Source: Glandiceps talaboti
Taxonomy: Eukaryota; Hemichordata; Enteropneusta; Spengelidae
Length of the DNA stretch: 64,000 bases
Assembly: GCF_964340395.1 (NCBI RefSeq)
Contig: NC_135561.1
Coordinates: forward strand, 19,081,240 to 19,145,239
Reading direction: 5' to 3'
Both the position numbers and the translations under genes were made by a program. A model generated the notes under the pieces. It saw only the letters and a list, made by a program, of their open reading frames with translations. It was not told the DNA's origin and did no database searches. This document shows, piece by piece, positions 9,763-21,512 of the stretch. The stretch's first letter is position 1. Each line of letters starts with the position of its first letter.

Positions 9763-11290
9763 CTTTCGAGAGGAAATAAATTCGTAACCGTGAATAAATG
9801 TTTGTGTAGTTTTATTAATTGTAAATATGAGACAGTAAGCAGCAGGATCGTAAATCTTTACCTGTATTTTCTATGGACAGTCGGTACCGCGGTGGTGCAC
9901 AGGGACGGTGTAACGCGTATCATGCTAGGCACAACATATATATAGTCAAGTTACGTGTACACCGCATATGCTTGTGTTACGAGTCACAAAATAAACATTT
10001 ATGATTTGATAATTCCACAGTTGACAAAAGACACAAGTGATAAGGTCACATTGATTAATGAGACAGAGCCGGGTCAAGTAATGTTATTCTATCCTAATGA
10101 GTAGAGGTCACATGTCATCTTAGAGTGATAAATTGTGTCCCAATTGAATCAACAGCTGTTTAGGTAGAATTATTTGGAGCAGGTCAATAAACTGGCTATT
10201 GCTGAGCTGAATTAATTATATTAATAAACATTTACTAAATAAGGTTAAGAGATAATCTTTTGTTGTAAACAATTTGTTTGTTAACCATATTTGTATTACG
10301 GAATGAACACTGTTTTAAATAAAATGTTGATGACGTATGCGATTGAAGTAGCTTTGGAATTCGCTCCTCCGCAGACTAAGTTAGTTGGCGACTGGACTTG
10401 ATAGCGATGCCAGCGGGTTTTAGAGAAACTATTAGCTGAGCTGAAAATACTCAGAAGAACTCTGATGTTTGACTGTAATTGACTGGAGCTGAAGTAAATA
10501 GTTCCCCATGCTGCAAATCGTATAAGTCATTCAACACAAAAGTAATATTTGTGTCTTTGTGAGTTTCTTCTTTTACAGAGCACTGTTTCGTGAAATCGGT
10601 ACCTCTCTGATTGCTAACCGGGCGAGTTTGAGTTTACCGCTGAACACGGGTCAATACATTGCAGCCGCCTAATTCAGCGTCGTAACACTTGTAATGCTGT
10701 CAATCGGTAAATTGTATCATGTACTAATATTATATTCTGGCCTTTGAGTGAGAAATGAGACAAATAAAATTTATAACTGTAAGTAAATGTATGTATTTGT
10801 ACTACTAGTATATTGATTGCGATTGTGGGATGGCTGGGTTGTAAATCCTCAAGTGACTTGCACGGACGGGTGCATAAGCCATCCCCGGACGCCATGATCC
10901 ACACATGCCGCGTGTTTTGTACAGTAGTGTAAACACATCGGTAATTACGCTCTAACTTTCGAGCAATCAACCCGGAGAAATGAAATTCAGCCAATACAAT
11001 TATAACTCTGAATAGATGTTTGTACTTTTAATAGTCTAAACTGTGATTATGATACGACAGGGTCGCAAACCACGATAAGTAAACGGTGTATGCCCGGACG
11101 CTATGCAGAGAGCAGATAAACTTAGATCCACGTACGCTATAAGCGGCTATTACGAGCATGCACCACAGCTCCGTAAATTATGTGTGCTAAACCCTGGCTT
11201 TTGAGCAAAAAGAAAGAGACAAATAAATTCAGGACTGAGTAAATTTTATTTCTTTTTAAGGATTACTTTGGGACAGCAGGGACGACGCGA
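9763..11290. repeat. Degenerate repeat units, about four copies
   Basis: Segments beginning near 9763, 10740, 10955 and 11195 share a pattern: CTTTTGAG-like start, AAATAAATT, ACTGTGAATAAATGTTTGT-like text, then a CGTAAATC/GCAAACC core and often CCCGGACGCCATG or CCCGGACGCTATG. They are diverged and unevenly spaced. No coding content is seen. Possibly remnants of a nonautonomous element; the class is unknown. Confidence 0.45.
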
Positions 11291-11341
11291 TAGCTGTTAG
11301 AAATTTTCTTCAAAAGTGACACAACGTAATGCATGTGTAGA

Positions 11342-11376
11342 ACCATGGAAGTAGAACGGGGTTCTACTTCCATGGT
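11342..11376. repeat. Perfect 16-bp hairpin with GGG loop
   Basis: ACCATGGAAGTAGAAC, GGG, GTTCTACTTCCATGGT. The TAGAACCA direct repeat on both sides suggests local duplication or a foldback insertion. Confidence 0.85.
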
Positions 11377-11640
11377 AGAACCAACAACAATGTGGGTATG
11401 TGACGGCGCCGCACATTTGATCTCCTCGCATACAAATAATACTGCATTTTGAGTAGTCTGCCGTGCCGTGTAACATTTCTAGTCTTGAATGCTCTCGTAT
11501 TACCTTATATTGTCGTGTCACCAGCGCGATGTACATTCATCGCGATCGAGTCACTTGACCTGGGAATTCGGAAGTAGATTTTCTGAGGTCACTTAGCTGT
11601 TCATGAAATTGAGGTCAACATTTTTATTTTTACACAACAT

Positions 11641-13074
11641 TACTTTGAAGTATTTGAACACCATAAAAGCACATATGAGACAAAATGGTCCAGTCCCACG
11701 CATTCATGGAAACACTGGTAAACATCCAAAGCATGCCTTAACATACGAACAAGTTAAACACTGTGTTGAATTTATTCTTCGGTATGCTGAAGATCATGGA
11801 CTTCCACAGCCAGCAGCCCCAAGAGGTACAGATAACAAACCACCAGTACATTTACCAGCATTTGAAAATTATAAAACAATGCATGGCCTGTACTGTACAG
11901 CTTGTGATGAAGCCCAGCTGAGACCATTTGGATATGACAGCTTTCGACTTGTATGGCATCAGATTTGTCCACATGTGCAATTCGCAAATCCGAAATCTGA
12001 TGTTTGTCAGAGATGTGAGGACTTTCGAGAAAAAGTGTTCAATTCACGCACTGAAGAAGAAAAGTTGAATGCATGCTGTGACCTGACAACACACATCAAT
12101 GAAGCTAAATCAGGCAGAGCATACTATAGAGAATGTATCAATGCAGCTAAAGAAGAACTGATCGATTATGATTTACCAATTGAGTATGATTTGGCAATTG
12201 AACCATAGTAATGATTAAATTTCAGTTCATTACACTTTGATTTTGCCCAAAATGTCTTTTCTTTCTCCCTCATAGAGTAAGGCAGGTTGGGCCAATGTTT
12301 TTTAAAACACCATTGAAAGTTCAGTTATTTGGCATATGTATTGAAGGTCTGCCAAGACAAGTTAATTATCTAATCAGTGAACAGGAAACCGTAGGTGAAA
12401 ATGGCACAAAAAGTCATGGTCCTAACACTGTTGTATCCTGTCTTCACCATCACTTTGAACAGTACAGCTTTGGAGAACAAAGATGTTCTATGCATGTTGA
12501 TAACTGCAGTGGTCAGAACAAAAATAAGACTGTCATTGCATACTTAGCCTGGAGAGTGATGACATGACTACACAACTCAATTCAATTAAATTTCATGATG
12601 AGTGGACACACCAGATGCACTGTTGATGGTTTCTTTGGTCTTATAAAACAGAAATATAGAAGGTCCAATATTGATACTGTACAGGAGCTAGCATCCACAG
12701 TGAATCAGTCTTGCAGTCCAAACATTGCCCAATTGTTCAAGAACAGTACTACTGGTCATCCACACTATGAGTGGCGGGATTGGATTACATACCTGCATCG
12801 CTTCTTCAAACCTGTTCCTGGGGTAAGGAAATATCACCATTTCTGCTTTACATATGATCACCCAGGTAGCGTGTTTGTGCGTGAATCACTCACCTCAACA
12901 GAGAAGGAGTTCAAAGTACTTCGACAGCCAGATACTCGGTTCTGCAGACAGGAACTACCACCAGTGATCCAACCAGCTGGAATGACACGTGAACGTCAAA
13001 CTTACCTGTACAAAACCATCAGAGAGCATGTTGCGCCAGTAAATAGAGACATTGTGTGCCCCAGACCAACATAA
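11641..13074 (+). pseudogene. DUF7869-type transposase-like gene, copy 1 (decayed)
   Basis: The first frame runs to 12208 and carries the N-terminal signature seen in this family (HGNTGKHPKHALTYEQ, then a Cys pair CQRCEDF). A gap with frameshifts near 12208-12290 follows. The DDE-like core then appears: VDNCSGQNKNK, WRVMT, GHTRC, DGFFGLIKQKYRR, GVRKYHHFCF, ending at 13074. TGA 12565-12567 interrupts the frame just after WRVMT. In the second copy (36931-40620) an intron splits the segment homologous to 11660-11760; here it is continuous, so this copy either lost the intron or came through RNA. Family name is from memory. The metal-binding role of the acidic residues is inferred from the resemblance to DDE transposases. 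Nonfunctional as written. Confidence 0.7.
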
Positions 13075-13234
13075 ATGCTGTCCTATTTCTCCAGACATGG
13101 TATATGTATGTAGTACTGGTGAATTTGAAGCATCTCTAGCTAATGTATGAGTATCAATTAATTCATGTTACTCGTATAGTATATAGGATAATTCATGTGT
13201 TACTCATAAGTATATATGATAATAATTGTAATAT

Positions 13235-13405
13235 TGAATTGAATCGTGTTGTGAAGTCCAGACATTGTTCTCCATTTATCCAATGACAGTCTTTGTTTTG
13301 GCCATTGCAGTTATCAATATCAGCATGTATACTGCAGCTTTGGTTCATCATATAGATGTACGGTTCAAAATGATGAAGACAGGATACAACAGTAATTTGA
13401 AACAT
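13235..13405 (-). pseudogene. Inverted fragment of the DUF7869-type gene
   Basis: Read on the minus strand it gives VVSCLHHFEPYIY, then HADIDNCNGQNKD and DFTTRFNSI, matching 12425-12590 of the neighbouring plus-strand copy (VVSCLHHHFEQYSF, HVDNCSGQNKN). Two arms of about 160 bp in opposite orientation therefore lie about 650 bp apart and could form a hairpin in a transcript. It is diverged, with insertions relative to the parent. Confidence 0.7.
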
Positions 13406-14190
13406 TTTAGTCGAATTGAAACTTTTTTTTTTTTTTTAATGTGACATTTACAAACAATGGAAACAAGGTAAAACAAGATGGACTTGTGAACTTTAATGAG
13501 AGAAAAGATGCACAATATTATACTTCAGCAGTACTAGTATATTTGGTTTGTGATTTGCAGGATTAACTACAGTAATTGAATCACATCACTGTGAAGTGTA
13601 GAAAGGCAATATGTAACTGTTGACAGGATATCTTCCTTTAAGCAGCCAGTGTATTTTGGAGTCTTTATTTAACTTATCTGTGTTTGTTGTCAATATTTAT
13701 GACTGTGATAATGCAGTCTTACAATTTAGATATTAAACACTGAATGAACTGTAGTAAAAAAGCTAGTTGCACTACTTTTGGCCATTGCTGACAAAATTGA
13801 ATACAAGAAAGTTTGTGTTGAATTCCACTTTAAAGTCATAATTTCATAAAACTTTATTGTAATCAAGAATTATAGCTGGAGTATTATATATCATGTTATT
13901 TGATATTCATTTTTAGTTATTTTCCTATGATCAGTAGACAAGCAGTTCTAGAGATGCAAACAAATAAATTACACTCGACCAAGTGAATAGGTAGTTTGTT
14001 CATTCCCCAAAGTTAACGACAGAAATCTGTAATGATATCAACAGATAATTTAAATTAAAATTTACTAATACTAGCACTACAGACTTTTGAACATCAATTG
14101 GAGTTTTAAAATTATTTATAATGTAAGGTGTTATTTTTAATCCATATTGATTAACATTATAGTATATTTGTGATATGATATACTATACAA
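13406..14190. other. Noncoding AT-rich stretch
   Basis: A polyT run at 13424-13438; otherwise nothing recognisable. Confidence 0.5.
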
Positions 14191-14466
14191 CTTGGTTCCC
14201 AAGTTACTATATCAACCTTGATAATAGACATTGGTTCCCAAGTTACTACATCAACCTTGATAGTAGACATTGGTTCCCAAGTTACTACATCAACCTTGAT
14301 AGTAGATATTGGTTCCCAAGTTACTACATCAACCTTGATAGTAGATATTGGTTCCCAAGTTACTAATTCAACCTTGATAGTAAATATTGGTTCCCAAGTT
14401 ACTACATCAACCTTGATAGTAGATATTGGTTCCCAAGTTACTACATCAACCTTGATAGTAGACATT
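14191..14466. repeat. 39-bp minisatellite, seven copies
   Basis: The unit starts TGGTTCCCAAGTTACTAC and continues ATCAACCTTGATAGTAGAC. Its length is exactly 13 codons, so open frames run through it on both strands; these are artefacts. Copies differ at a few sites (ACATCA/ATTCA, AGACAT/AGATAT). Confidence 0.95.
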
Positions 14467-15439
14467 ATATTGTCGGAGTCACACTGAGACTTTGAGATTA
14501 TCAACACCAAACATCAGGGTGTACAATGTACATACTTAGTAGTTTAGTGAAGGAATAAAAAAATATGACTTCTAACTCTGGTGACCATTCTGAATATTTA
14601 ATAAGATAATGTGACTAATATTAGCATATCTTTGAAAACATGTGTTTGTCTTACATATAAATATACATGGTTATGCTTGATTATATAATATGAATTAAGT
14701 TTTATGGTAGTTGCTATTTTCATTTACCAGTTTCACATTCTTAACCATGCCCCCCCCTCCCGCCAGCCAATGTAGAGAGTTAAAAATTGCATATAGGTAT
14801 CCAACATCAGCACAAAGTGTAGATATTCTGTTGTCATGGCAACAAAAAAGTGTTGCTATAGTAACATTACGTTTAACTTACCTGAAGGCCAGTCATTGAT
14901 ACTTGATACTCTATCTGAATGTTGACGTTTGATAAGTTTTTATCTACAGTAGAAAGTATATAACCTAGTCCAGTGGTTAGAATTAGGTAATATTGCAAAG
15001 GACATAACCATGGCAACAAGTCAACTTGTAATCATATGTATGTTTGTGAATCACAACATGTCAAATAATAAAGTTAATGTATATGTTATTTGAATGTGTT
15101 ATTGTTTTCAAACTGACTCACCACTACAATAGTGTAGTATGGTATTATATCCTTGGTAAGAATCCCTAAAAGATCGGTTGCCATGGCAACAACCACCTTT
15201 TGGTTGTCGTGCCAATACTTCAAACATATGCTTAGCAACTGTTCTTTGTGTTTCTTGGCTAATTTAATGTATATGCATACACAATTCCAGTCATTCAACA
15301 TGATACTACTGGTGTTCATTAATGCTATTCATATGTGCATATATGCAAATTAACACTAATTCATGCAAATATTCAAATGAGTATTTCTCCATAAATTAAC
15401 CCTGACCTTGGTGAATGGCACCACTCATATGAAAGCTGA
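14467..15439. other. Noncoding stretch
   Basis: Short open frames on both strands overlap and lack domain features. The CCATGGCAAC motif recurs (about 14836, 15008, 15180). Confidence 0.45.
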
Positions 15440-15604
15440 GATGGTCAAGTATCTGAATCCAGTAAAAACTCAAAATTGAAAATTTGACCCTTAAGGTCCC
15501 TTTTGTCATCTGACGGCTCATATGCTAATTTGACCACATGGCGACCATATTTGTAGTTTAAAATGAATATTTGTTGCATAACTCAAATACTATCAGATAC
15601 TATA
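15440..15604. repeat. Dispersed noncoding repeat fragment
   Basis: CATATTTGTAGT with its surroundings recurs at about 17060 and 51190, and the run ending TTGAAAATTTGACC resembles 41165-41190. A short dispersed repeat family of unknown class, abutting the LINE that begins near 15605. Confidence 0.4.
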
Positions 15605-16851
15605 AGATTTATTAGATCTTTCCGCTGCTTTTGATACAGTTAATCACAAGCTTAATTTGTTAACTCGCTTGTGTGATCGTCTAGATAGGTATCTCTGGTA
15701 ATGCATTGAGGTGGTTTAAATATTATCTTTCTGATCGTAGACAAACTGTAATCATAAACTCTGCTCAATCACCATATTACCCTCTTGATACAGGTGACCT
15801 CAAGGTTCAGTAATTGGTCGGATTTAGTTTAATATTTAGACATCTCATTTGGGCGATGTGCTTGCTTGCCATGGTTTGTACTTGTCGCCCCCCCCCCCCC
15901 TACAAATTACGATTATACAGTTAGAAATCTGGAAGCATGTATTTCCGATATCAGAGCTTGGATGTCTTCAATTTTCCATTGCCTTAATGACGATAAAACA
16001 GAATTTGTTATTTTTTCTGGAAATTATGACCCTGCTTACAATGGCACACAAAATATTCGTATTGGTGATGCGTTGATTTCTGACCAGTGTCAGACACAGA
16101 GCCTTGGAGCCATCCTTGATTCTTATCTCACAATGAAGCCTCATGTCAGTCAGATTTGTCGTTCTTCCATGTTTAATATTCGCTGGATTGCTCTTGTTCG
16201 AATTCGTAAATGTCTCTCTAGGTCTGCCACTGAACAACAAGTTCATTCGCTTGTTTCCTCTCGCATTGATTCGTGCAATTCATTGTTACAGGGTATACTT
16301 ATACCTCAGTACTCTATAAATCGCATTCAACATGTGCAAAATGTTGCCGCCAGAATTATTACACGTTTGAAACGTCATTTTCATACCACGCCACTTCTAC
16401 AGGAATTACATTGGTTGCCAGTACGTCATGAACGTATTATTTAAAAGATCTTAGTCATCACTTTTAAATGTCTTCATGGTTCAGGTCCTCCATTAGTGAG
16501 TTAGTCAGTCTCTATGTCCCGGGGCGTAGTCTACATTCTGCTGACCCTTTTAAACTTAGTACCATTACAGCCCAGACAAAAAACATGGTGACAGGGCTTT
16601 CAGTGTTGCTTCGCCAGTTTTATGGAATGCTCTCCCTCTCCAAATCCGTCATTGTAATAATTGTAATGTTTTTAAACGTATGCTGATCTTTTTAATCTTG
16701 CATTCTTTTAGATGTCGCCGTTTTAGTTTTTGTACTTTTTATGAGTGTTTTGTATTTTAAGCGGCTCTGATCACTGTCTCTGTGGATTTTAGCCGCTATA
16801 TAAATTTATGTTATTATTATTAGTATTATTATTAGTAGTAGTATTATTACA
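15605..16851 (+). mobile_element. LINE (CR1/Jockey-group) fragment, decayed
   Basis: It starts inside the reverse transcriptase at DLSAAFDTVNHK (from 15612), then passes through broken frames to the readable segment 15905-16444: MSSIFHCLNDDKTEFVIFSG, then a C-terminal region ending LLQELHWLPVRHERII. More C-terminal coding text follows in another frame to about 16680. The 3' end has GCCGCTATATAA and an ATT-rich microsatellite tail (16806-16850). It is 5'-truncated and carries several frameshifts and stops. Confidence 0.8.
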
Positions 16852-17185
16852 AGATATCATTTGAGATATTGACCTAAGACTTTGACCTTCAAGGTGAATT
16901 ATCAAAATCAAGCCAATTTTTACCTATTACAGAAACATTGTAGTATTTACATATTGCCAATTTCTTTTAAATCATGTTTACAAGTAATATTGAAAAAAAA
17001 AGAACTATACACAAGTATTTTTTTTTTTGGAGCTCATATCACTTTTACTGAATGGCAGCCATATTTGTAGTCAAAAATGTATGTAAAGACTCCATTCAAA
17101 TGTTTACCCTATATTATCAGATGCGTGCTATCTTTGGAGACCTTCCTTGACCTAAACTTGAACGTTCTATTTGTTCCCAGAATCC
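16852..17185. repeat. Duplicated 5' flank of the methyltransferase gene
   Basis: From about 17030 it matches 51155 onward (CATATCACTTTTAC, CAGCCATATTTGTAGT, CTCCATTCAAATGTTTACCC). It runs without a break into the conserved exon 1 region, so it belongs to segmental duplication block B. TTGTTCCCAG at about 17172-17184 is a likely splice acceptor for the 5' UTR/exon 1. Confidence 0.65.
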
Positions 17186-17249
17186 GGTTCAGACAGAAGA
17201 TCTTGTATCCAATTTGAGTCTTGGAATCTGTGTCCATCCACCAACAAAG

Positions 17250-17419
17250 ATGACAGCTAATGGTCGTTCAACTATCCTGCAGACATTTCTACTCATCTTA
17301 TCTTTCACGCTTGGTTTTATCAGTTCTATGATTGGCAGTAAGGATTTCCTGAAACATGACTGTAATTGTCAATGTCAATATTTCGAAACCCACCCAGCTT
17401 TAACAAGATTTGGTGCACG
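17250..17419 (+). CDS. FkbM-type methyltransferase with NodB-like C-terminus, exon 1 (signal anchor)
   Basis: First of six exons (17250-17419, 18209-18486, 22130-22430, 22714-22870, 24280-24736, 25046-25263) that join in phase to 526 codons without a stop. All introns are GT-AG. Exon 1 has a short basic N-terminus, one hydrophobic segment at residues about 8-28 (LQTFLLILSFTLGF), then CNCQC near residue 40. This predicts a type II membrane protein with a luminal catalytic part, probably Golgi or ER (inference). The ATG at 17250 is the first in frame after a probable acceptor near 17184. The donor CG/GTAGGT leaves phase 2. FkbM-family enzymes are SAM-dependent O-methyltransferases; the substrate here is unknown. 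A near-identical exon is at 51399-51568. Confidence 0.85.
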
Positions 17420-18208
17420 GTAGGTAACATATGATGACATACATGAAATAATGCGAGGAGCGTTGACAAGTTTTTTAAAGTATCGAATCCGCCTTTGGGA
17501 TATATGTACTCCAAAAAGAGTCACATTTACATGTCTGAATATAACTCACTCACTGATATAGAATGGAATCTCTTAAAGGCTATAGCTATTTCCCAAGTTA
17601 ACATTTGGTTCACTCTACAATTGGGTACACACATTCATAGAAGCTACAAAGAATATTGTTCACAATACGTTTTGAGGGCGTAATTTTGCTGCATATTACA
17701 AAGATATACCAGCGATATCCTTGTAATCTACCACTTGTATTGACTGAATTCAAACCTGATATTTAGCAATATCCTATAAAAGTTCTGATAATATAATTGT
17801 TCATATGTATAATGTTGAGGAAATCTCTACAATGAAATATTTTTTTGTAAAAATGCCTAAAGACAATTTTAATGTCATAGAAGCCATATTTCATCACTAA
17901 TAGTACACTAAAATAGTTTATTTTGGTTAAAAATGATGTGGCGTGTACGGCGCGATTTCGTTTTGGCTGTTACGTTAATTGTCGTTGGGGGCGCTCACAT
18001 GAGAACAACCGTCAGTAAACGTTACAGCCAAAAACAAATCACGCCTTGTACACTACTACATCGGATTTTAGTCAGATTGATCATGGCATGTAATAGTGTA
18101 TAAGGTTCTTTTTAGCTCCATTCAAATACCACCACAATAACAAAAATATGTCGTATTGTGCAAACTCCCATGTAGTCAAGTCCAACTTTATAATTTATCT
18201 TTTTCCAG

Positions 18209-18486
18209 GTTTGGAAGCGGTGAAACTGGCAACAAAGACCAGCCATTAAAAATCAATACTGCTGAAAATAAATCCAAAGATCTTGATTCACCCAAGAAGT
18301 ATTTCTTGGACTGCGGAGCCAATATGGCGTCGTCGGTAACATTATTCAGAGATACGTATCCAGGAGCGTATGACTTCATTATCCATTCATTCGAGATTGA
18401 TCCCCAGCTCAAACCATATTTCGCACCTTTTACTTCAGACGGGAAGACTTTTGCACATATCCCTGAAGGTGTATCAAGCAAAAGAG
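18209..18486 (+). CDS. FkbM-type methyltransferase, exon 2 (SAM-binding motif I)
   Basis: Acceptor TTTTTCCAG and donor GAG/GTAAGG. It encodes residues about 57-149, including KKYFLDCGANMASS, the SAM-binding motif I region of the FkbM fold (usually DxGxNxG; here the last Gly is replaced), followed by FEIDPQLKP, the acidic end of the second strand that normally contacts the SAM ribose. It is duplicated at 52591-52868 with very few changes. The following intron also matches for about 350 bp, so the duplication was genomic and not through RNA. Confidence 0.85.
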
Positions 18487-18914
18487 GTAAGGTATTTATT
18501 TTTGTTTGTTTGATATATTAACACTACGCCAGTGCCTGTTTGCGTGGAAGGGCGATATTACCTACTTCCTGCTTCATTCTTGCACTAAAGAATACTTTGA
18601 ATGCACTGTAGACTAAATTACAACTGATCTTGCTGCGAAAGCTGTGTTATTATGTCTTTTTGTGATATACACTCATAAATGTAAACAAATGCACGTCATT
18701 GTCTACAAATAAAAATGTAATACTGACACAGAACGTGTGGAAAACATGACAATCAACAATGGCGGTATATGCTGGCGATGTGGTAGGAACTAAATGCATG
18801 ATACATACATACGTACACGTACGTGTACGAGCGATGAAGACACAAAAATGCAAATATGTAGACCTAATACGACAAATTGAACTACATAACTTGTGAGGGT
18901 GACCAGGTTCCCAT

Positions 18915-19245
18915 TGTCAAATTGTGTCATGTATTGATGAAATCCGGGTTTGGATACAAGAAAATATGCTTGCTCTCAATGATGGGAAAACAGAGGTGAT
19001 ACACTTTTCCTCCAAGTTTGCTGGTGAAGACCCTGTCCCTCCCTGTAATGTACAGATTGGCGATGTCGATAAACACCCCTCTAATAGTGTTCGTAATTAT
19101 CCATGTCAGCCCATGTGGCTAATTTGTGTAAATCAGCTCCATATGCTCTCTGGAAGATTGGTAAAATCAGGAATTTGCTTGATCAAAATTCCACAGAGAA
19201 ACTTATTCACGCTTTTGTCACTTCACGTCTTGATTATTGTAATAG
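18915..19245 (+). mobile_element. LINE fragment, left part (split by a solo LTR)
   Basis: Codes for CIDEIRVWIQENMLALNDGK, a CR1-group LINE segment just after the YADD region, and with a frameshift runs to SRLDYCNS at 19245. The reading resumes at 19882 with LLFGLPAHEIRKLQMIQNSA and ends near 19965. It lies in intron 2 of the methyltransferase gene. Confidence 0.75.
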
Positions 19246-19294
19246 TGTAACAAATTGAGGGGGAGACATCTAATGTTAACGTAACCCTCCTCCA

Positions 19295-19349
<55 letters not shown>

Positions 19350-19881
19350 CAGGATCGACTTGGACTTGAAGGGAATTAGCTCAAACTACACACAATGTTC
19401 ATTGTTAACCTGGATCATTTAGAAGTGGCCACTGAGCAGATGTAAGCTCTAGTGTAGGCCTAGCTGTTGCCTTCTGCTCCAACTTCCAAAGAATGAATCC
19501 GTAATTTATTATTCCATTAAATTCTTATAGACATAAAATATACAATGCTCAAATGATTGGGTGATAATATAATCAGCACCATAACTGAATAAAAACGGGA
19601 GTGTTGCCGTCGCCTTAATTCAATGCAAATAATATTGACAAATATGAAAACTAGCTAAACAATGTGATCACGTCATTGTTCTTCCAACTGTCTGTAATCA
19701 GTCATTATTCGATACTGTTGATCTTATAATAACTTAATGTTATCATCTAAGAAGAATACTATTCGCGAAATGCAAACATTTGTTCTAAGTATTAATTCAT
19801 GACAGCTGAGAGTTCACGGTGACCTTGCAAAACATCAAAACTTAGCGAATATTAAAAAGTTGTATTCTGTCATCCGTAACA
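19246..19881. mobile_element. Solo LTR inserted in a LINE
   Basis: A 636-bp insert starts TGTAACAAATTG and ends CATCCGTAACA (TG...CA), flanked by a 4-bp direct repeat ATAG (19242-19245 and 19882-19885). Removing the insert and one ATAG restores the LINE reading TGT AAT AGT TTA CTG TTT (CNSLLF), which fixes the boundaries. It contains a TC microsatellite (19299-19343). Size, ends and target duplication fit a Gypsy-type solo LTR; the orientation is not settled. It is not the same LTR family as that at 29.9 kb. Confidence 0.8.
19299..19343. repeat. (TC)n microsatellite
   Basis: About 22 TC units inside the solo LTR. Confidence 0.95.
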
Positions 19882-19970
19882 ATAGTTTACTGTTTGGCCT
19901 CCCAGCATGAGATTCGGAAACTTCAAATGATTCAGAATTCTGCAGCTTGTTTAGATATTAGAGAGAAGTA
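19882..19970 (+). mobile_element. LINE fragment, right part of the split copy
   Basis: Continues the reading of 18915-19245 directly after the solo LTR (LLFGLPAHEIRKL). It is cut off by the next LINE near 19970. Confidence 0.75.
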
Positions 19971-19971
19971 T

Positions 19972-21512
19972 AACCACATAAAAATTATAGACCAGTATCT
20001 AATCTGCCTTTTCTATCGAAAGTCCTAGAGAAAATTGTCGCACAGCAAGTACATGATCATCTAACTAAGTTTGAGCTTTACACTAAGTGCCAAAGTGCAT
20101 ATCGGGCTAATCATAGTACCGAAACGGCCCTTTTACGAGTCCATAATGACATCATGGTGGCCTTAAATAACAAGAAGGATGTCGTTCTTATCATGTTGGA
20201 TCTGTCAGCAGCTTTTGACACAATCGACCATAGCATTTTGTTAAATAGACTGGAGTTTCGTTTTGGTGTCACCGGGACAGCTCTAGCCTGGTTTAAATCA
20301 TATCTTCTCAATCGCCATCAACGTGTCAAAGTGACCTCTACAGCGTCTTCTACTTCGCATATAAAGTACGGTGTCCCACAAGGGTCAGTTCTAGGTCCGA
20401 TCCTATTCACATTGTATACAGCTCCTCTACATGATGTCATCATTGGACATGGCCTTGACTACATGATCCATGATGTATGCAGACGACTCAGAGATTTACA
20501 CAATCTGCAATAAGCCAGCTGACATTCTACCTGATGTTGAAACGTGCATCGATGACATTCGCAGCTGGATGAGATCAAATATGTTAGTCCTCAACAATGA
20601 CAAAACTGAGGTGATCCAGTTCTCGTCACGGTTAAAAACCAACGTAGTAGAACTGACCAGCCTGAAAATTGGCGGGCTAGACATCGCACCATCTACCTCA
20701 GTCCGTAATCTCGGTGTTACTCTCCGTAGGGACGGCTCCATGTCTGATCAGATTAGTCACATTTGCAAGAATGGTTACTTTTCGTTATACAAGATTGGAA
20801 AAATTCGCAAACTGTTAGACAAAGCCTGTACAGAGAAATTAATACATGCATTTGTGACATCCCGACTCGATTACTGCAATAGTCTATTGTATGGAATTCC
20901 AAAATACCAGATAGATCGTCTGCAGTCACTCCAGAATGCTGCAGCCCGTCTTGTCAGTTGTACACGAAAATTCGACCACATTACTCCTATACTCTATGAC
21001 TTGCATTGGCTCCCAGTTGAGGCTAGGATTAATTTCAAAATCCTACTGATCACTTTCAAGATAATCAATCATGTAGCACCATTTACCTGTCAGATTTAAT
21101 TAGCATTTATGTTCCAACACGAAATCTTCGCTCCGCTGAAAAGCTACTCTTATTATCAGTCAAACCACGTGGCAATTTCAATAGATCCTATGGCCAGAGG
21201 GCTTTTTCGGTGTGCTCACCCTCTCTGTGGAATTCACTTCCATTTGAAATGAGAAATGTAATGACTGTTGACATTTTTAAACGTAGTTTAAAGACATATC
21301 TTTTTAGACAACATTTTAAGTGATTGATTTTAACTTGTCGGTTTTTATACATTGTGAATTATTTTAATCGGCCAGTTTTACACTTAGTCCCTTTTTGTGT
21401 GCTGTTATTTTCTTTACTTTACTGCAATTTTTTTAAACTTCAGTCTGTACAACGCGCTGAGACGCATGTGTAGCGCGTTTTCTTACAAGAAATAAAATAA
21501 TAATAATAATAA
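19972..21512 (+). mobile_element. LINE (CR1-group) fragment with most of the reverse transcriptase
   Basis: Readable from YRPVSNLPFLSKVLE through LDLSAAFDTIDHSILLNRL, YGVPQGSVLGPILF, MYADDSEIY and LNNDKTEVIQFSS to the C-terminal LDYCNSLLYGIP and LHWLPVEARI. The catalytic YADD is intact, but a frameshift near 20465 (a CATGAT duplication) and another near 21085 break the frame. The 3' end shows GCGCTGAGACGC and an AATAATAAT tail at 21493-21512. It is 5'-truncated and lies in intron 2 of the methyltransferase gene. Confidence 0.85.

Noticed and set aside
18188-18481. Minus-strand 97-codon frame over methyltransferase exon 2 (and its twin at 52573-52863)
   Set aside because: Antisense shadow of a conserved exon; its conservation in both copies follows from the duplication.
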